Source of the DNA: Megalodesulfovibrio gigas DSM 1382 = ATCC 19364
Lineage (GTDB): Bacteria > Desulfobacterota > Desulfovibrionia > Desulfovibrionales > Desulfovibrionaceae
NCBI RefSeq assembly: GCF_000468495.1
Contig: NC_022444.1
Coordinates: 2,476,743-2,540,742 of the forward strand
Length of the DNA stretch: 64,000 nt
Reading direction: 5' to 3'
Positions 55,117-64,000 of the stretch are shown piece after piece. The notes under the pieces were generated by a model that saw nothing but the letters and a program-made list of their open reading frames with translations, did not search any database and was not told where the DNA came from. The first letter of the stretch is position 1; every line of letters starts with the position of its first letter. Both the position numbers and the translations under genes were made by a program.

Positions 55117-55443
55117 TTAATCGGTTCTCACGAGAATGTTCAAGCCAACCAGGACTTTCTCAGTGTCGGCAAGGGTGCCTATGATCTTCTTGATTGGCTC
55201 GGGCAGCTTCCTAATAAGCGTAGGTATGGCCACGATCTGGTCTTCGCGTGCCAAATTGGGGTTTTCAACGAGGTCGATGACCTCAATCTCGTATCGGCCC
55301 TTGAGGTGGTCCTCACAGACCTTCTTCAGGTTGGCAAAGGCTTTCAGGGACTTGGGGGTCTGTCCGGCCACGTACAGGCGCAGCCTCCAGATATTTCCGG
55401 CTTCTGAGTTCTCCACGGGACGGACGAAATTCTTATCTGTCAT
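55117..55443 (-). CDS. KaiB-like protein 1
   Basis: The 108 residues contain [60 protein letters not shown] and [12 protein letters not shown], all in KaiB order. It differs from the second copy by roughly half of its residues, so the two are old duplicates with probably different roles. It starts 34 bases after the kaiC stop. Confidence 0.92.
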   Translation of the reverse strand: MTDKNFVRPVENSEAGNIWRLRLYVAGQTPKSLKAFANLKKVCEDHLKGRYEIEVIDLVENPNLAREDQIVAIPTLIRKLPEPIKKIIGTLADTEKVLVGLNILVRTD

Positions 55444-55477
55444 TGTATCTATGCCTGCTCAAAGTGGTTATCAAAAT

Positions 55478-57181
55478 TCAGTCAGCCTTGCGGATGCGGG
55501 CCATCTCATCGCGGTACATGGCCACGGCTTCAAGCTGGGCCTTGCCAGCGGCTTCGACCGCCTCCATCTCTGCTTCCATGGAGACCAACTCCTGCCTAAT
55601 CGAGGCAATCTGCGACTCAAGGCTGACCCGTTTGGCCAGCAGGGTGCGCTTCTGGTTTTTCAGCTCCTGGACGCGCCGCAAGGAGTCTTCGCGCTCCCGA
55701 GCTTCCTGAGTGGCCCTGGCCGAGCCCATGAGCACTCCCTCGGTTCCAAGATAGACGTCGGCCAGATCCAGCCCTTGGCTTGAGAGGATGAGCTCCCGCA
55801 CCTGGTTGGAGTGCTCCATGCCCCTGGACTTGAGCACGAACAAGGCCCTGTTGCGCTCCCCGTTGGTCTCGATGTTGCGCAACAGAATCCAGGTGTCCAT
55901 GAGCGAGGAGATCGCCACCTCGGTGTACTCGCCCATGCTCATGCCAGAGGTGAGGTCGGTGAACAGGGTGGTGACTCCGCGCCCCTTAAGGAAGTCCACG
56001 AACCGGGTCAACAACGATTTCACCTCGTCCTCGTTGCCCACGGAAGAGAGGTTGGAGATGGGATCGATGATCACCACCTGGGGTTTAAACTCTCGGACCA
56101 GGTGGTACATGGTCAAAAGGTGCATCTCCATCCCATGACTGGTAGGCCTGGACGCGTGGAACCTGAGAAGGCCCGCGTCCATCCATTTGCCCAGGTCCAT
56201 GCCGATGGAGTCCATGTTGCGGATGATCTGGCTGACCGGTTCCTCGAAAGCGAAGTACAAACACTTGCCTCCCAAGGAGCACGTCGATTTGGCTAAGGCG
56301 GCGGCCAAGCTCGATTTGCCCGTGCCCGCCGAGCCGGAGATGAGGATGCTTGAGCCCTGATAGTACCCGCGGCCGTCGAGCATGGCGTCCAAGCGCTCCA
56401 CCCCGGTCAAAACCCTCTCGTTTGAGGTGGCGTAATCCAGGCTGATGGAAGTGATGGGCATTACCGAGAACCCCTCCGAGCCGATGAGGAAGGGGTACTC
56501 GTTAGTGCAGTGCATGCTTCCCCGGTATTTGACGATGCGCAGTCTGCGGGTGGCGATGTCATCTTTTACGCGGATGTTCAGGTCCACCACGCAGTCGGAC
56601 ACATACTCTTCCAGGCCGTGCCGGGTGAGGGTCTTGTCCCCGCGCTCCCCGGTGATGATTGCGGTCAACCCCTTGTCCTTGCACCAGCCAAAAAGCCGTC
56701 TCAGTTCGGCCCGCAGGATCAGTTCGTTGGGCAGGGCTGCGAACAAGGACTCCACCGTGTCCAGCACGATGCGCTTGGCTCCTACGGCGGCCACGGCCGC
56801 GCCCAGGCGGATGAACAGCCCCTCCAAGTCGTATTCTCCGGTTTCCTCAATCTCGCTACGCTCCACCCGGATATGCTCAATGACAAGTTTGCCCTTGGTT
56901 TCCAATTCCTTCAGGTTCCAGCCGAAGGTAGCCACGTTCTGGGCCAGCTCTTCTGGGCGCTCCTCAAAGGTGACGAACACGCCGTGCTCGCCAAATTCCC
57001 TGGCCCCACGGACAAGGAACTCCATGCCGAGTAGCGTTTTGCCGCAGCCCGGCCCGCCGCAGACCAGGATGGGGCGACCCTTGGGCAGGCCACCACCGGT
57101 TATCTCGTCCAGCCCCTGGATGCCGGTCAGGCATTTGGAGAGTGTGGTCTCGCCAGCAATGGGAGAGGGGTCGATGGCCAT
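55478..57181 (-). CDS. kaiC: KaiC-family double-domain ATPase with a C-terminal coiled coil
   Basis: The 567 residues contain two RecA-like domains. Domain 1 has Walker A GGPGCGKT at 42-49 and the catalytic Glu pair 73-74. Domain 2 has Walker A GSAGTGKS at 283-290, the Glu pair 313-314 and Walker B Asp373. The phosphorylation site that is Ser-Thr in cyanobacterial KaiC corresponds to Ser425-Ser426 in AISSLMDT, so the switch may still work. Residues 490-567 form a charged coiled coil not found in cyanobacterial KaiC. No kaiA is present. Such KaiC proteins act as timers or stress-signal hubs rather than full clocks. Confidence 0.93.
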   Translation of the reverse strand: MAIDPSPIAGETTLSKCLTGIQGLDEITGGGLPKGRPILVCGGPGCGKTLLGMEFLVRGAREFGEHGVFVTFEERPEELAQNVATFGWNLKELETKGKLVIEHIRVERSEIEETGEYDLEGLFIRLGAAVAAVGAKRIVLDTVESLFAALPNELILRAELRRLFGWCKDKGLTAIITGERGDKTLTRHGLEEYVSDCVVDLNIRVKDDIATRRLRIVKYRGSMHCTNEYPFLIGSEGFSVMPITSISLDYATSNERVLTGVERLDAMLDGRGYYQGSSILISGSAGTGKSSLAAALAKSTCSLGGKCLYFAFEEPVSQIIRNMDSIGMDLGKWMDAGLLRFHASRPTSHGMEMHLLTMYHLVREFKPQVVIIDPISNLSSVGNEDEVKSLLTRFVDFLKGRGVTTLFTDLTSGMSMGEYTEVAISSLMDTWILLRNIETNGERNRALFVLKSRGMEHSNQVRELILSSQGLDLADVYLGTEGVLMGSARATQEAREREDSLRRVQELKNQKRTLLAKRVSLESQIASIRQELVSMEAEMEAVEAAGKAQLEAVAMYRDEMARIRKAD

Positions 57182-57275
57182 CCTGGACGCTCCTTGACTT
57201 TACTGTAAATTTTGAGGACTTCGTGCTCTGCTCAAGCCAACAACGATCAGTGATTAATTACTTTTTCGTGCGATA

Positions 57276-59820
57276 TCAGACGCCTGACGATAGGCATCCA
57301 GAAGCGTTTGTAGTACGGTTATTGATCCCCTTTGCATGGCGTATCGATTCTTGGAGTGCCTCCAATTCCACTGGTTTTGCCAGGTAGCCACTCATGCCTG
57401 CTGCCAGGAAACGCTCCCGATCACCCGCCATGGAGTAGGCCGTGAGAGCGACAATCGGGATACAGGCTTTGTCTTTGCCGGCCTCTCCTGCCCTGATGCG
57501 CTGGGTGGCCTCAACGCCGTCCATGGCGGGCATTTGGATATCCATCAGGATGAGGTCAAATTCGTCAGTCCCCAGAGCCTCCAGGACTTCCTGCCCATTG
57601 ACAACGGCAACCACCCTGTGCCCGAGCTTTTCCGCCATCCGCACCGTGAAAACCCGATTGACCGGATCGTCCTCTGCCACGAGGATCGAGAGCCTGCGCT
57701 CGTCCTCCAGGGTTGTCTTCATAGCGAGCTCATAGCCAACCTGCGCTGCGACGCCGAATGTGATGCAGAAGTTGAAGGAGGTCCCTTCATTTGGCTCGCT
57801 TTCGATGGAGATATTCCCGCCCATGAGTTCCACAAGTCGCCTGCAAATCGAAAGGCCAAGCCCTGCTCCCTGAAACTCCCGCTGGTAGCCCTGGCCGACC
57901 TGGGTAAACGGTTTGAACAGCAAGCCCAGTTTGTCGTCGGGAATGCCTATTCCCGTATCGGTCACCGTGAAAAACACGCGGTATTCCTCCGCGTTTCTGG
58001 CGGGCAGCGGGTGGGCCTCGACCAGGACGGACCCTGCGTTGGTAAACTTGAGGGCGTTGCCGATCAGATTGCTGAGCACCTGTTGCAGCCGAGCGGCATC
58101 GCCCACCAGTCGGGACGGAATGGCGGGATTGATGTGCATGCTGAGGCGCAGTTGTTTCTGCACAGCTGTGGGCACGAAGAGATGAATAACGGCCTCCATA
58201 GCGTCATTGAAGTCGAAAGACTGCATGACGATATCCATCTTGCCGGCCTCCACGCGGGAGAGGTCGAGGATATCCGAAAGCAGTCGGGTCAGACGCCGGG
58301 AAGACTGTACGGCCGTTGTCACGTATTCTGCCTGCTCGGCATCAATGGTGGTCGTCTGCAAAAGCTGGAGCATTCCCATGATGCCGTTGAGTGGCGTGCG
58401 GATTTCATGGCTCATGTTAGCCAGAAATTCACTTTTGGCCTTTGTTGCAGCCTCTGCGACAGCCTTTGTAATCAGTAACCTTTCAATTGTTTCTGTGAGT
58501 TCGCTTACATCTGACACCAGTGACAATATTGATACAGCTCCATTGTATTCTTCTCGCAATATGGAATTGTACCACATACAATGCAATACGCTTCCATCTT
58601 TCCGAAGGTTACGATTCTTGCAAATATTCGAGGACTCCGCACAAGCAAAGAGACGGCTCACCTGCCTCTGGACAATATCCTGGTCCTCGGGATGCACTAT
58701 CGGGAAATCCCCCCAGTTTTTTCCCATCACTTCATCCGCGGTCCAGCCGAAGATGGCCTCGGCTTGCTTAGACCAGCTTGTGATGTACTTGCCCTCTTGC
58801 CATTCAATCACAGCCAGCGGCGAGTTGCTTACGTGAAATGAGAGCCGATTTAGGGCATTACGCAGATCAATTTCAGCTTTCTTTCGTTCCGTGATATCCA
58901 GAACCGAACCGTAAAGACGCCGAACGCCCCTTTCTCCTTCTTCTTCGGCCATGCCCCTTGCCAGAACATGAATTTCCTGCCCATCCGGCTTGGTTCGAAC
59001 CAATTCCAGTTCATAGGGAGTACCGTGTTCCAGGGCCTGGCTCACTGCCAGATGGAGTCGCTCCGCACTTTTGGGATGATAAAGCTGCAATTGCCCCTGA
59101 TATCCTGGCGGAGGGCCTTCTGGGTCCAAGCCAAGGATGCAAAACAGATTGTCAGACCAAGTCACCGTGTCTGTCGCCGGGTCCCAATCCCAATCGCCGA
59201 GCCTGCCCAGGGTCTGTGCTTCGTTCAGGCGCTGATTGGCTCGCTCAAGCGCTTGTTGCGCCTGCTTCTGTTCACTAATGTTGCTTACAATTAGCAAGAG
59301 TCGCTGTTCATGGCTTTCTGTACTGGGACATGGAAGATCATCCACACGTCCCTCAAGCCTGGCAAAAAAAAAAGGACGTGGCCCTGGACAGGCGCACGTC
59401 CATGGTCTTGCCTCCCGGCTTGCTGAAAAAGGCTCTGAACCGAGAGAGAAAGATGGGGCTGTCTTCATCAAGGATGAATCTTGAAAATGGCTTGCGCAGC
59501 AAGGATCCGTGAGGCATGGCCACCAATTCCGCGAAGGTCTGATTGGCTTGGTGGATTATTCCGAACTCGTCGATAGTGATGTAGCCAACTGGAGCATTGT
59601 CAAAAAGACGTGAAAACATGCTTCGCGTACGTTCCAGCTCTTGCTGGGTATTGCGAAGATCCTCATTCTGTAGCTCAAGCTCTATTTGATACGTCTGAAG
59701 ATCATGTATTATTTTTTTCGACTCTGAGGCGTCGTATTCGATTTTGTTCGTAGCAATTGATTTCTTTATTGATTCCGCCTTCTTCCTCAGCTCTTCCATG
59801 TACTGCTTGTTCTTTTTCAT
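57276..59820 (-). pseudogene. PAS hybrid histidine kinase split by a run of ten T
   Basis: The first part (from the ATG at 59820) is a coiled coil plus PAS domain ending in VRLSRATSFFF, then a stop. The second part continues ARLEGRVDDLPCPSTES and goes on through two more PAS domains, HisKA with SHEIRTPLNG, HATPase with GAGLGLSICRRL and a receiver with LILMDIQMP. The break is at a T10 run (plus-strand A10 at 59364-59373). With nine T the protein would be one chain of 847 residues. Polymerase slippage could restore it. It could also be a sequence error or phase variation. Confidence 0.8.
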
Positions 59821-59826
59821 CGCGAC

Positions 59827-62800
59827 TCACACCTCCTCGGACACTCTTCGCACGGTACCTACAATGCTGACCGGCGTACCATCGTCGGCGGTCTGATCTA
59901 AACGGGCGGTTTCCTCCAGCAAGATGTAGTTCCCACTCCTGGCGCGCATTCGATAGCGTAAATGATAGTCATTGCCCTTCCCTTCAAGAAGTGACTGCAT
60001 GGCCTCCATGGCCTTGTCCCTGTCCTCGGGGTGGATCAAAGCAAGCCAGTCGTTCACCTCACTGCCGATTTCATCAGGGGCATAGCCAAGCATGGACGAT
60101 TTGAGCGGACTGGCCACCAACTTATTGCTCCTGACATCCCAGTCCCACCAGGCCAACCCTGCCGCGGCATAGTCCGCATCCAACCTTTTTCGGGCGGCTT
60201 CAAGCTCCTTTTCACTGCGAATGCTTTCCGTGATGTCTTCAAACGTAGTGAACACCCGACAGGGCTGTTCCTGGCCTTGGCGGAATTGAGGCACAGCACT
60301 GACCAATACCCAATTGGTTTCACCACGCTCGGGATGGAACACGCCCATGATTACCTTCTGCACCTCCATGCCTGTGTGCAAGGCAACCATGGCCGGATGT
60401 TCCTCCCCGGGGAGCGGGGATCCATCTTCCCGAATCGCCTTCCAGCGAGGATCGAAGGAGGATCTCCCCAAGAGCTGATCCCTTGTGAGACCAAGAATAC
60501 GTTGAGCCGCAGGATTGGCATCGATTATCGACCCGTCGGCATTCTGGTACACCACTCCCTGCGTCATGTTTTCGAACAGCTTGGTGTAGCGCGCCTCGCT
60601 GAGTCGCAGGTCTTCCTCCAGGCGAAGCCTGCTGGTGATATTCTCAAAGGCCACAGCCAGTCGCCGCTGGGTCAACGGGAAGGCGGTAATATTGAATATC
60701 CCGGAAGTGCTCCCGTCGTTGTAGGCATATTCCTCGGAGTGCAAGGCCTCGCTGTTCCGAAGCACCTGAAGAAACTTTTCGGTCAGTCCCTGCTTCTTGG
60801 CTTTGGGCCAAATTTCGTCAAACTCCTTGCCCAGCCAATCGCGGATTTTAATTCCTGTCAGTTGCTCCGCCTCGTGATTTCCATCCAGGAGCACCAGACG
60901 GCCGTCGTCCTCCAGTTTATAGAGAAAGAGGCCCGAGGGCATGAACCGCAATATTTCGGCGGTGGTCTTGCGGGTGTCCTCAAGGATCGATTGCGCCTGG
61001 CGCATGGCGGTGATGTCCACGAAGGAAATCACCGTTCCCGAGAATGTCTTGGGCCCAACAGTGTATGGCAGCACGCGCATGAGGAACCACTTGCCGTCCT
61101 CAGTGCGGACCTCTTTGCCCAGGGACTTGCCGGTCCTTTGGACGTCTCGAACCATTGCCAAGAGATCGACATTGATCAAGGTATGGGCAAGATGGTTGAA
61201 GGGCCTGCCTGTGTCCTGCTCCAGGATGTTGAAAATCGTACGGACCTGGGGCGATGAGCGACGTATGACCAGGTTCTCGTCAAGCATGAGCAAGCCAATC
61301 TGCGTGCTGGTGAGGATATTGTTGATGTCGTTGTGCAACTCTGTCAATTCAATTATCTTGCTTTGATGCTCGGCATTGACTGTATAAAGCTCCTCGTTGG
61401 TGGACTGAAGCTCTTCGTTTGTGGATTGCAACTCCTCATTGCTTGCAAGAAGCTCTTCGTTTGTTGCCTGAAGCTCCTCGTTGGACGTTTCAAGTTCCTC
61501 GATGGTGGCCTGGAGGTTCTCACGTGTGAACTGCAGATCATGTTCAAGGTCACGGATATGCTGTTCCGTCTCTCTGCTCATGTCGAAGGACATCACATCT
61601 GCGGGCGCGTCCCTTGCCACCGTCACTTCCTCAAGAAACACTGCGACCAAGGGATCTTGGCTCTTGTTGGTCGGGAGAAGCTTGATTCGTATGTTGATGG
61701 ATTTGGCCGTATCGCTGGCACGGGGCCGGATGTTGGAATATCGCAGCTCCTTGCCAGTGCGCAGGACTTTCTGGATGCCTGTGGAGAGGGGAATGGCCAG
61801 TTCCTTGGTGGCCATTTTTGAGATGTCGTTCACGGTGCGCCCCGAGGGCAGTTTGAAAAAACCCGAGCTGTCGCCAAGCACGTGCAACACTTCCAACTGC
61901 TCGTTGGCCACCACAGCAAGCGGCACATAATCCCCAGCCAGCGTTTCAAGGAGTCGCTCCAGAATGCGTTCGTCGTCGCTGGCCTTCAAGGCCCGTCTGA
62001 GTCCGGTGAATTTCGCCATTCTCCCCAGATGTCGGGCCTCGGAGGCGACGATCAGCTTGTCGCTGTCCGTGATTTGTTTGTGTCGTCCGCGCGACCTGTA
62101 GATTTTGTACTTTTGATGCACAGGTTCAAAATATTCAGCCATTTCTCCGGTGGTTTCGCTGGAGCCAAGAAAGAGATATCCTTCAGCTTTCAATGAAAAA
62201 TTGAAGAGCTCCATGGCTTTGTGCTGCAGGACAGGCTGGAGGTAAATAAGCAGGTTTCGGCAGCTGAGCAGGTCGATATTTGTAAAGGGCGGGTCCTTGA
62301 CGATGTTGTGCTGGGCAAAGACAACCATTTCCCTAATGGTGCGGGCAACCTGGAAGAATTCGCCCCTGCGGTAAAAGTATTTTGCCAGGAGCCTGGGGTC
62401 TATGTCCGCCGCGATGGATTCCGGGTAGCTCCCTGCCGCAGCAACATGGACGGCGTCTTTGTCAATGTCTGTGGCGAATATCTTGACGTCATGAAACTGG
62501 CCCATGCTTTCCATGGCCTCGCGGATGAGGATGGCCAAGGAATAGGCCTCCTCTCCGGTGGAGCAGCCTGTGGTCCACAAACGTATTTCCCGGTCCGTCT
62601 TCTCCAGGATTTTCGGCATGCATTCGTTGCCAAGGAACTCGAATGCCTCAGCATCGCGAAAGAAGCTGGTCACACCAATCAGCAACTCGCGATACAGGGC
62701 CACAGCCTCCCCTGGATAGCTCTGAAGAAATGAAAGGTAGTCTTTTATGTCAGAGATCTGATTCACCGTCATGCGGCGTTCAATTCTGCGGTTGACGGTG

Positions 62801-63564
62801 CTTGGCTTGTAGAACGTAAAGTCAACCTTGGTCTTGTCGCGGATAATGGCAAAGATGCGGCTCAGGTCATCTCCTTCCGTGGCAAAAGGCTCTGCGGTGT
62901 CGCCCTTGTTGACCACATAGGGATGCTTGGCAAAGGAGAGCAGTTGCTGGGGCATCTTGTCGGGAGGGAGAATGAAATCCGCCAAGCCTGTGGAGATGGC
63001 CGAACGAGGCATGCCGTCAAACTTGGCGGATTCCTCGTTCTGGACCATGACCATCCCCCCGTTTTCCTTGATGGCGCGCACCCCACGCATGCCATCGCTT
63101 CCTGTGCCGGAGAGAATCACGCCCACGGCTTTCTCTCCCTGGTCTTCCGCCAGGGATCGTAAAAACACATCAATGGGTAAATTGATGCCTCTCGAATAAT
63201 CCTGATCATTCAGAAGTAATTTGCCATGGAAGATGGTCAGGTTTTTCTTGGGCGGGATGAGGTAGATGGAGTCCGCCTCAACGGTCATGCCCTCCTCGGC
63301 ACGATACACAGGCATATCCGTACGCTTTGAAAGCAACTCTACCATGAGACTTTTATAATCGGGGGAAAGATGCTGGACAACGATGAATCCAAGCCCGCAC
63401 GTTGGGGGCATGTTCTTGAAAAAAGCCTCGATGGCTTCCAGTCCCCCAGCAGAGGCCCCGATTCCAACATAGTGCGTCGCTGGTCTCACTGCAGCCTCCG
63501 GTTTTGAATAAGAGGAGTAACCCTGAAGCGCGAGACACCATTCATGAAGCCCCCCCTCTTGCAA
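59827..63564 (-). CDS. CheB-CheR-PAS fusion sensor protein
   Basis: The 1245 residues begin with a CheB methylesterase domain (VGIGASAGGLEAIEAFFKN with Ser, VVQHLSPDYKSLM with His, GTGSDGMRGVRA with Asp), then a CheR methyltransferase domain (LWTTGCSTGEEAYSLAILIR, FTNIDLLSCRNLLIYLQ). Then come a coiled coil made of NEELQ repeats around 705-745 and four PAS domains. No kinase domain follows, so it passes its signal to the next gene, a PAS kinase starting 6 bases beyond the stop. The TTG at 63564 is the assumed start; the N-terminus is uncertain. Confidence 0.88.
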   Translation of the reverse strand: MQEGGLHEWCLALQGYSSYSKPEAAVRPATHYVGIGASAGGLEAIEAFFKNMPPTCGLGFIVVQHLSPDYKSLMVELLSKRTDMPVYRAEEGMTVEADSIYLIPPKKNLTIFHGKLLLNDQDYSRGINLPIDVFLRSLAEDQGEKAVGVILSGTGSDGMRGVRAIKENGGMVMVQNEESAKFDGMPRSAISTGLADFILPPDKMPQQLLSFAKHPYVVNKGDTAEPFATEGDDLSRIFAIIRDKTKVDFTFYKPSTVNRRIERRMTVNQISDIKDYLSFLQSYPGEAVALYRELLIGVTSFFRDAEAFEFLGNECMPKILEKTDREIRLWTTGCSTGEEAYSLAILIREAMESMGQFHDVKIFATDIDKDAVHVAAAGSYPESIAADIDPRLLAKYFYRRGEFFQVARTIREMVVFAQHNIVKDPPFTNIDLLSCRNLLIYLQPVLQHKAMELFNFSLKAEGYLFLGSSETTGEMAEYFEPVHQKYKIYRSRGRHKQITDSDKLIVASEARHLGRMAKFTGLRRALKASDDERILERLLETLAGDYVPLAVVANEQLEVLHVLGDSSGFFKLPSGRTVNDISKMATKELAIPLSTGIQKVLRTGKELRYSNIRPRASDTAKSINIRIKLLPTNKSQDPLVAVFLEEVTVARDAPADVMSFDMSRETEQHIRDLEHDLQFTRENLQATIEELETSNEELQATNEELLASNEELQSTNEELQSTNEELYTVNAEHQSKIIELTELHNDINNILTSTQIGLLMLDENLVIRRSSPQVRTIFNILEQDTGRPFNHLAHTLINVDLLAMVRDVQRTGKSLGKEVRTEDGKWFLMRVLPYTVGPKTFSGTVISFVDITAMRQAQSILEDTRKTTAEILRFMPSGLFLYKLEDDGRLVLLDGNHEAEQLTGIKIRDWLGKEFDEIWPKAKKQGLTEKFLQVLRNSEALHSEEYAYNDGSTSGIFNITAFPLTQRRLAVAFENITSRLRLEEDLRLSEARYTKLFENMTQGVVYQNADGSIIDANPAAQRILGLTRDQLLGRSSFDPRWKAIREDGSPLPGEEHPAMVALHTGMEVQKVIMGVFHPERGETNWVLVSAVPQFRQGQEQPCRVFTTFEDITESIRSEKELEAARKRLDADYAAAGLAWWDWDVRSNKLVASPLKSSMLGYAPDEIGSEVNDWLALIHPEDRDKAMEAMQSLLEGKGNDYHLRYRMRARSGNYILLEETARLDQTADDGTPVSIVGTVRRVSEEV

Positions 63565-63654
63565 GATAAGTCGCCTATCAAAACAGTTTATTCAAGAGGG
63601 GGAAAAACCTGATTATATGCGGGTGGATGAATGGGCGGACAAGCAAGCTACTAC

Positions 63655-63815
63655 TCAGTTCCCTTGCCGATTGCCATCCATCGCCCGCTCAAGCGCTTTC
63701 TTGAACTCTTCCACCGGTACAGGCTTGGCTACATAACCATTCATGCTGCCGCAAGGAATCGCTCCCGGTCTCCGGGCATTGCATAGACCGTCATGGCAAA
63801 AACAAGGACCAGTGC
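63655..63815 (-). pseudogene. Remnant of a receiver-domain kinase C-terminus
   Basis: Read on the minus strand the pieces AMPGDRERFLAA and, after a one-base shift, MNGYVAKPVPVEEFKKALER and MDGNRQGN match the end of the receiver domains seen in the kinases to the left. Only about 45 codons survive. It lies just upstream of the CheB-CheR gene and suggests that another kinase of the cluster was lost. Confidence 0.7.
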
Positions 63816-63920
63816 ATCAAGCACTCCCGAGGTTCCGCTCCGGATTATTCGTGTGGCCCGGTTTTCCGGGGCCACTTCTCACCGTACAGACCTGTCCAGA
63901 AATGCGCACCCACTTCTGAC

Positions 63921-64000
63921 CGCCTGCTCCGTGCCGGCGACACGCAGTATGAATACAATGCAGACGGCTTCCTGACCAAGAAGATCACGGCCAACGCCAC
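63921..64000 (+). CDS. YD-repeat (RHS-like) protein fragment at the window edge
   Basis: The last 80 bases read RLLRAGDTQYEYNADGFLTK in one frame, the exact pattern of RHS/YD repeats. No start is visible and the frame runs off the edge. It could be the beginning of a displaced RHS tip or part of a larger gene to the right. Confidence 0.6.

Noticed and set aside
55478..57181. A full circadian clock
   Set aside because: No KaiA, SasA or RpaA homologue is present, and the KaiC has a coiled-coil tail in place of the usual KaiA-binding end.

Overview
The window looks like a GC-rich sulfate-reducer chromosome of the Desulfovibrionaceae type. This rests on a host core of kdsC, rpoN, hpf, ptsN and rapZ followed by mannose-type PTS genes, a manganese-dependent pyrophosphatase, and a signalling cluster of KaiC, KaiB and PAS kinases. 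The genus is inferred from gene content, not from a database search.

About 1-32.9 kb is a Mu-like transposable prophage with a siphovirus-type tail. No sheath gene is seen, and the tail assembly chaperone carries a probable -1 frameshift. Its layout is unlike Mu. The packaging genes (small and large terminase, portal, gpF) run rightward at 11.9-16.9 kb. A divergent operon (holin, protease/scaffold, capsid, tail, lysis) runs leftward from 11.7 kb off the left edge. A repressor (17.4-18.4 kb, minus) faces the early operon (18.5-27.1 kb: antirepressor, HTH genes, MuA-like transposase, MuB-like ATPase, HU/IHF, GemA, Mor). Three unidentified, possibly virion-associated genes follow Mor. Between gpF and the repressor lie three tandem 93-bp units that each fold as a hairpin. 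Their arms change in a paired way, and they resemble a palindrome inside the antirepressor coding sequence. The repressor has two DNA-binding domains and an S24-like domain lacking both catalytic residues. Together these suggest induction by antirepressor rather than by RecA-driven self-cleavage.

At 31.1-32.6 kb a visibly AT-richer cassette encodes a small SLATT-like membrane protein and two different TIR-domain proteins. It is a probable Thoeris-like anti-phage system near the prophage right end.

From 33.0 to 44.7 kb is host core: an EamA transporter, ppaC, the rpoN region on the minus strand (without lptCAB and with an EIIC gene shifted at a T9 run), kdsC, pyrG, purQ, tadA and tRNA-Ser(CGA). 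The tRNA is followed by a damaged tyrosine integrase, an IS5-type remnant and a glycerate-pathway cassette (GntR regulator, hydroxypyruvate isomerase, tartronate semialdehyde reductase, glycerate kinase) interrupted by a decayed TerC-like gene. This is a worn genomic island.

From 52.3 to 63.6 kb six minus-strand genes form a signalling cluster: a CheB-CheR-PAS fusion, a hybrid histidine kinase (frameshifted at a T10 run), KaiC, two KaiB proteins and a second hybrid kinase. The right edge holds a kinase remnant and the start of a YD-repeat (RHS-like) sequence.
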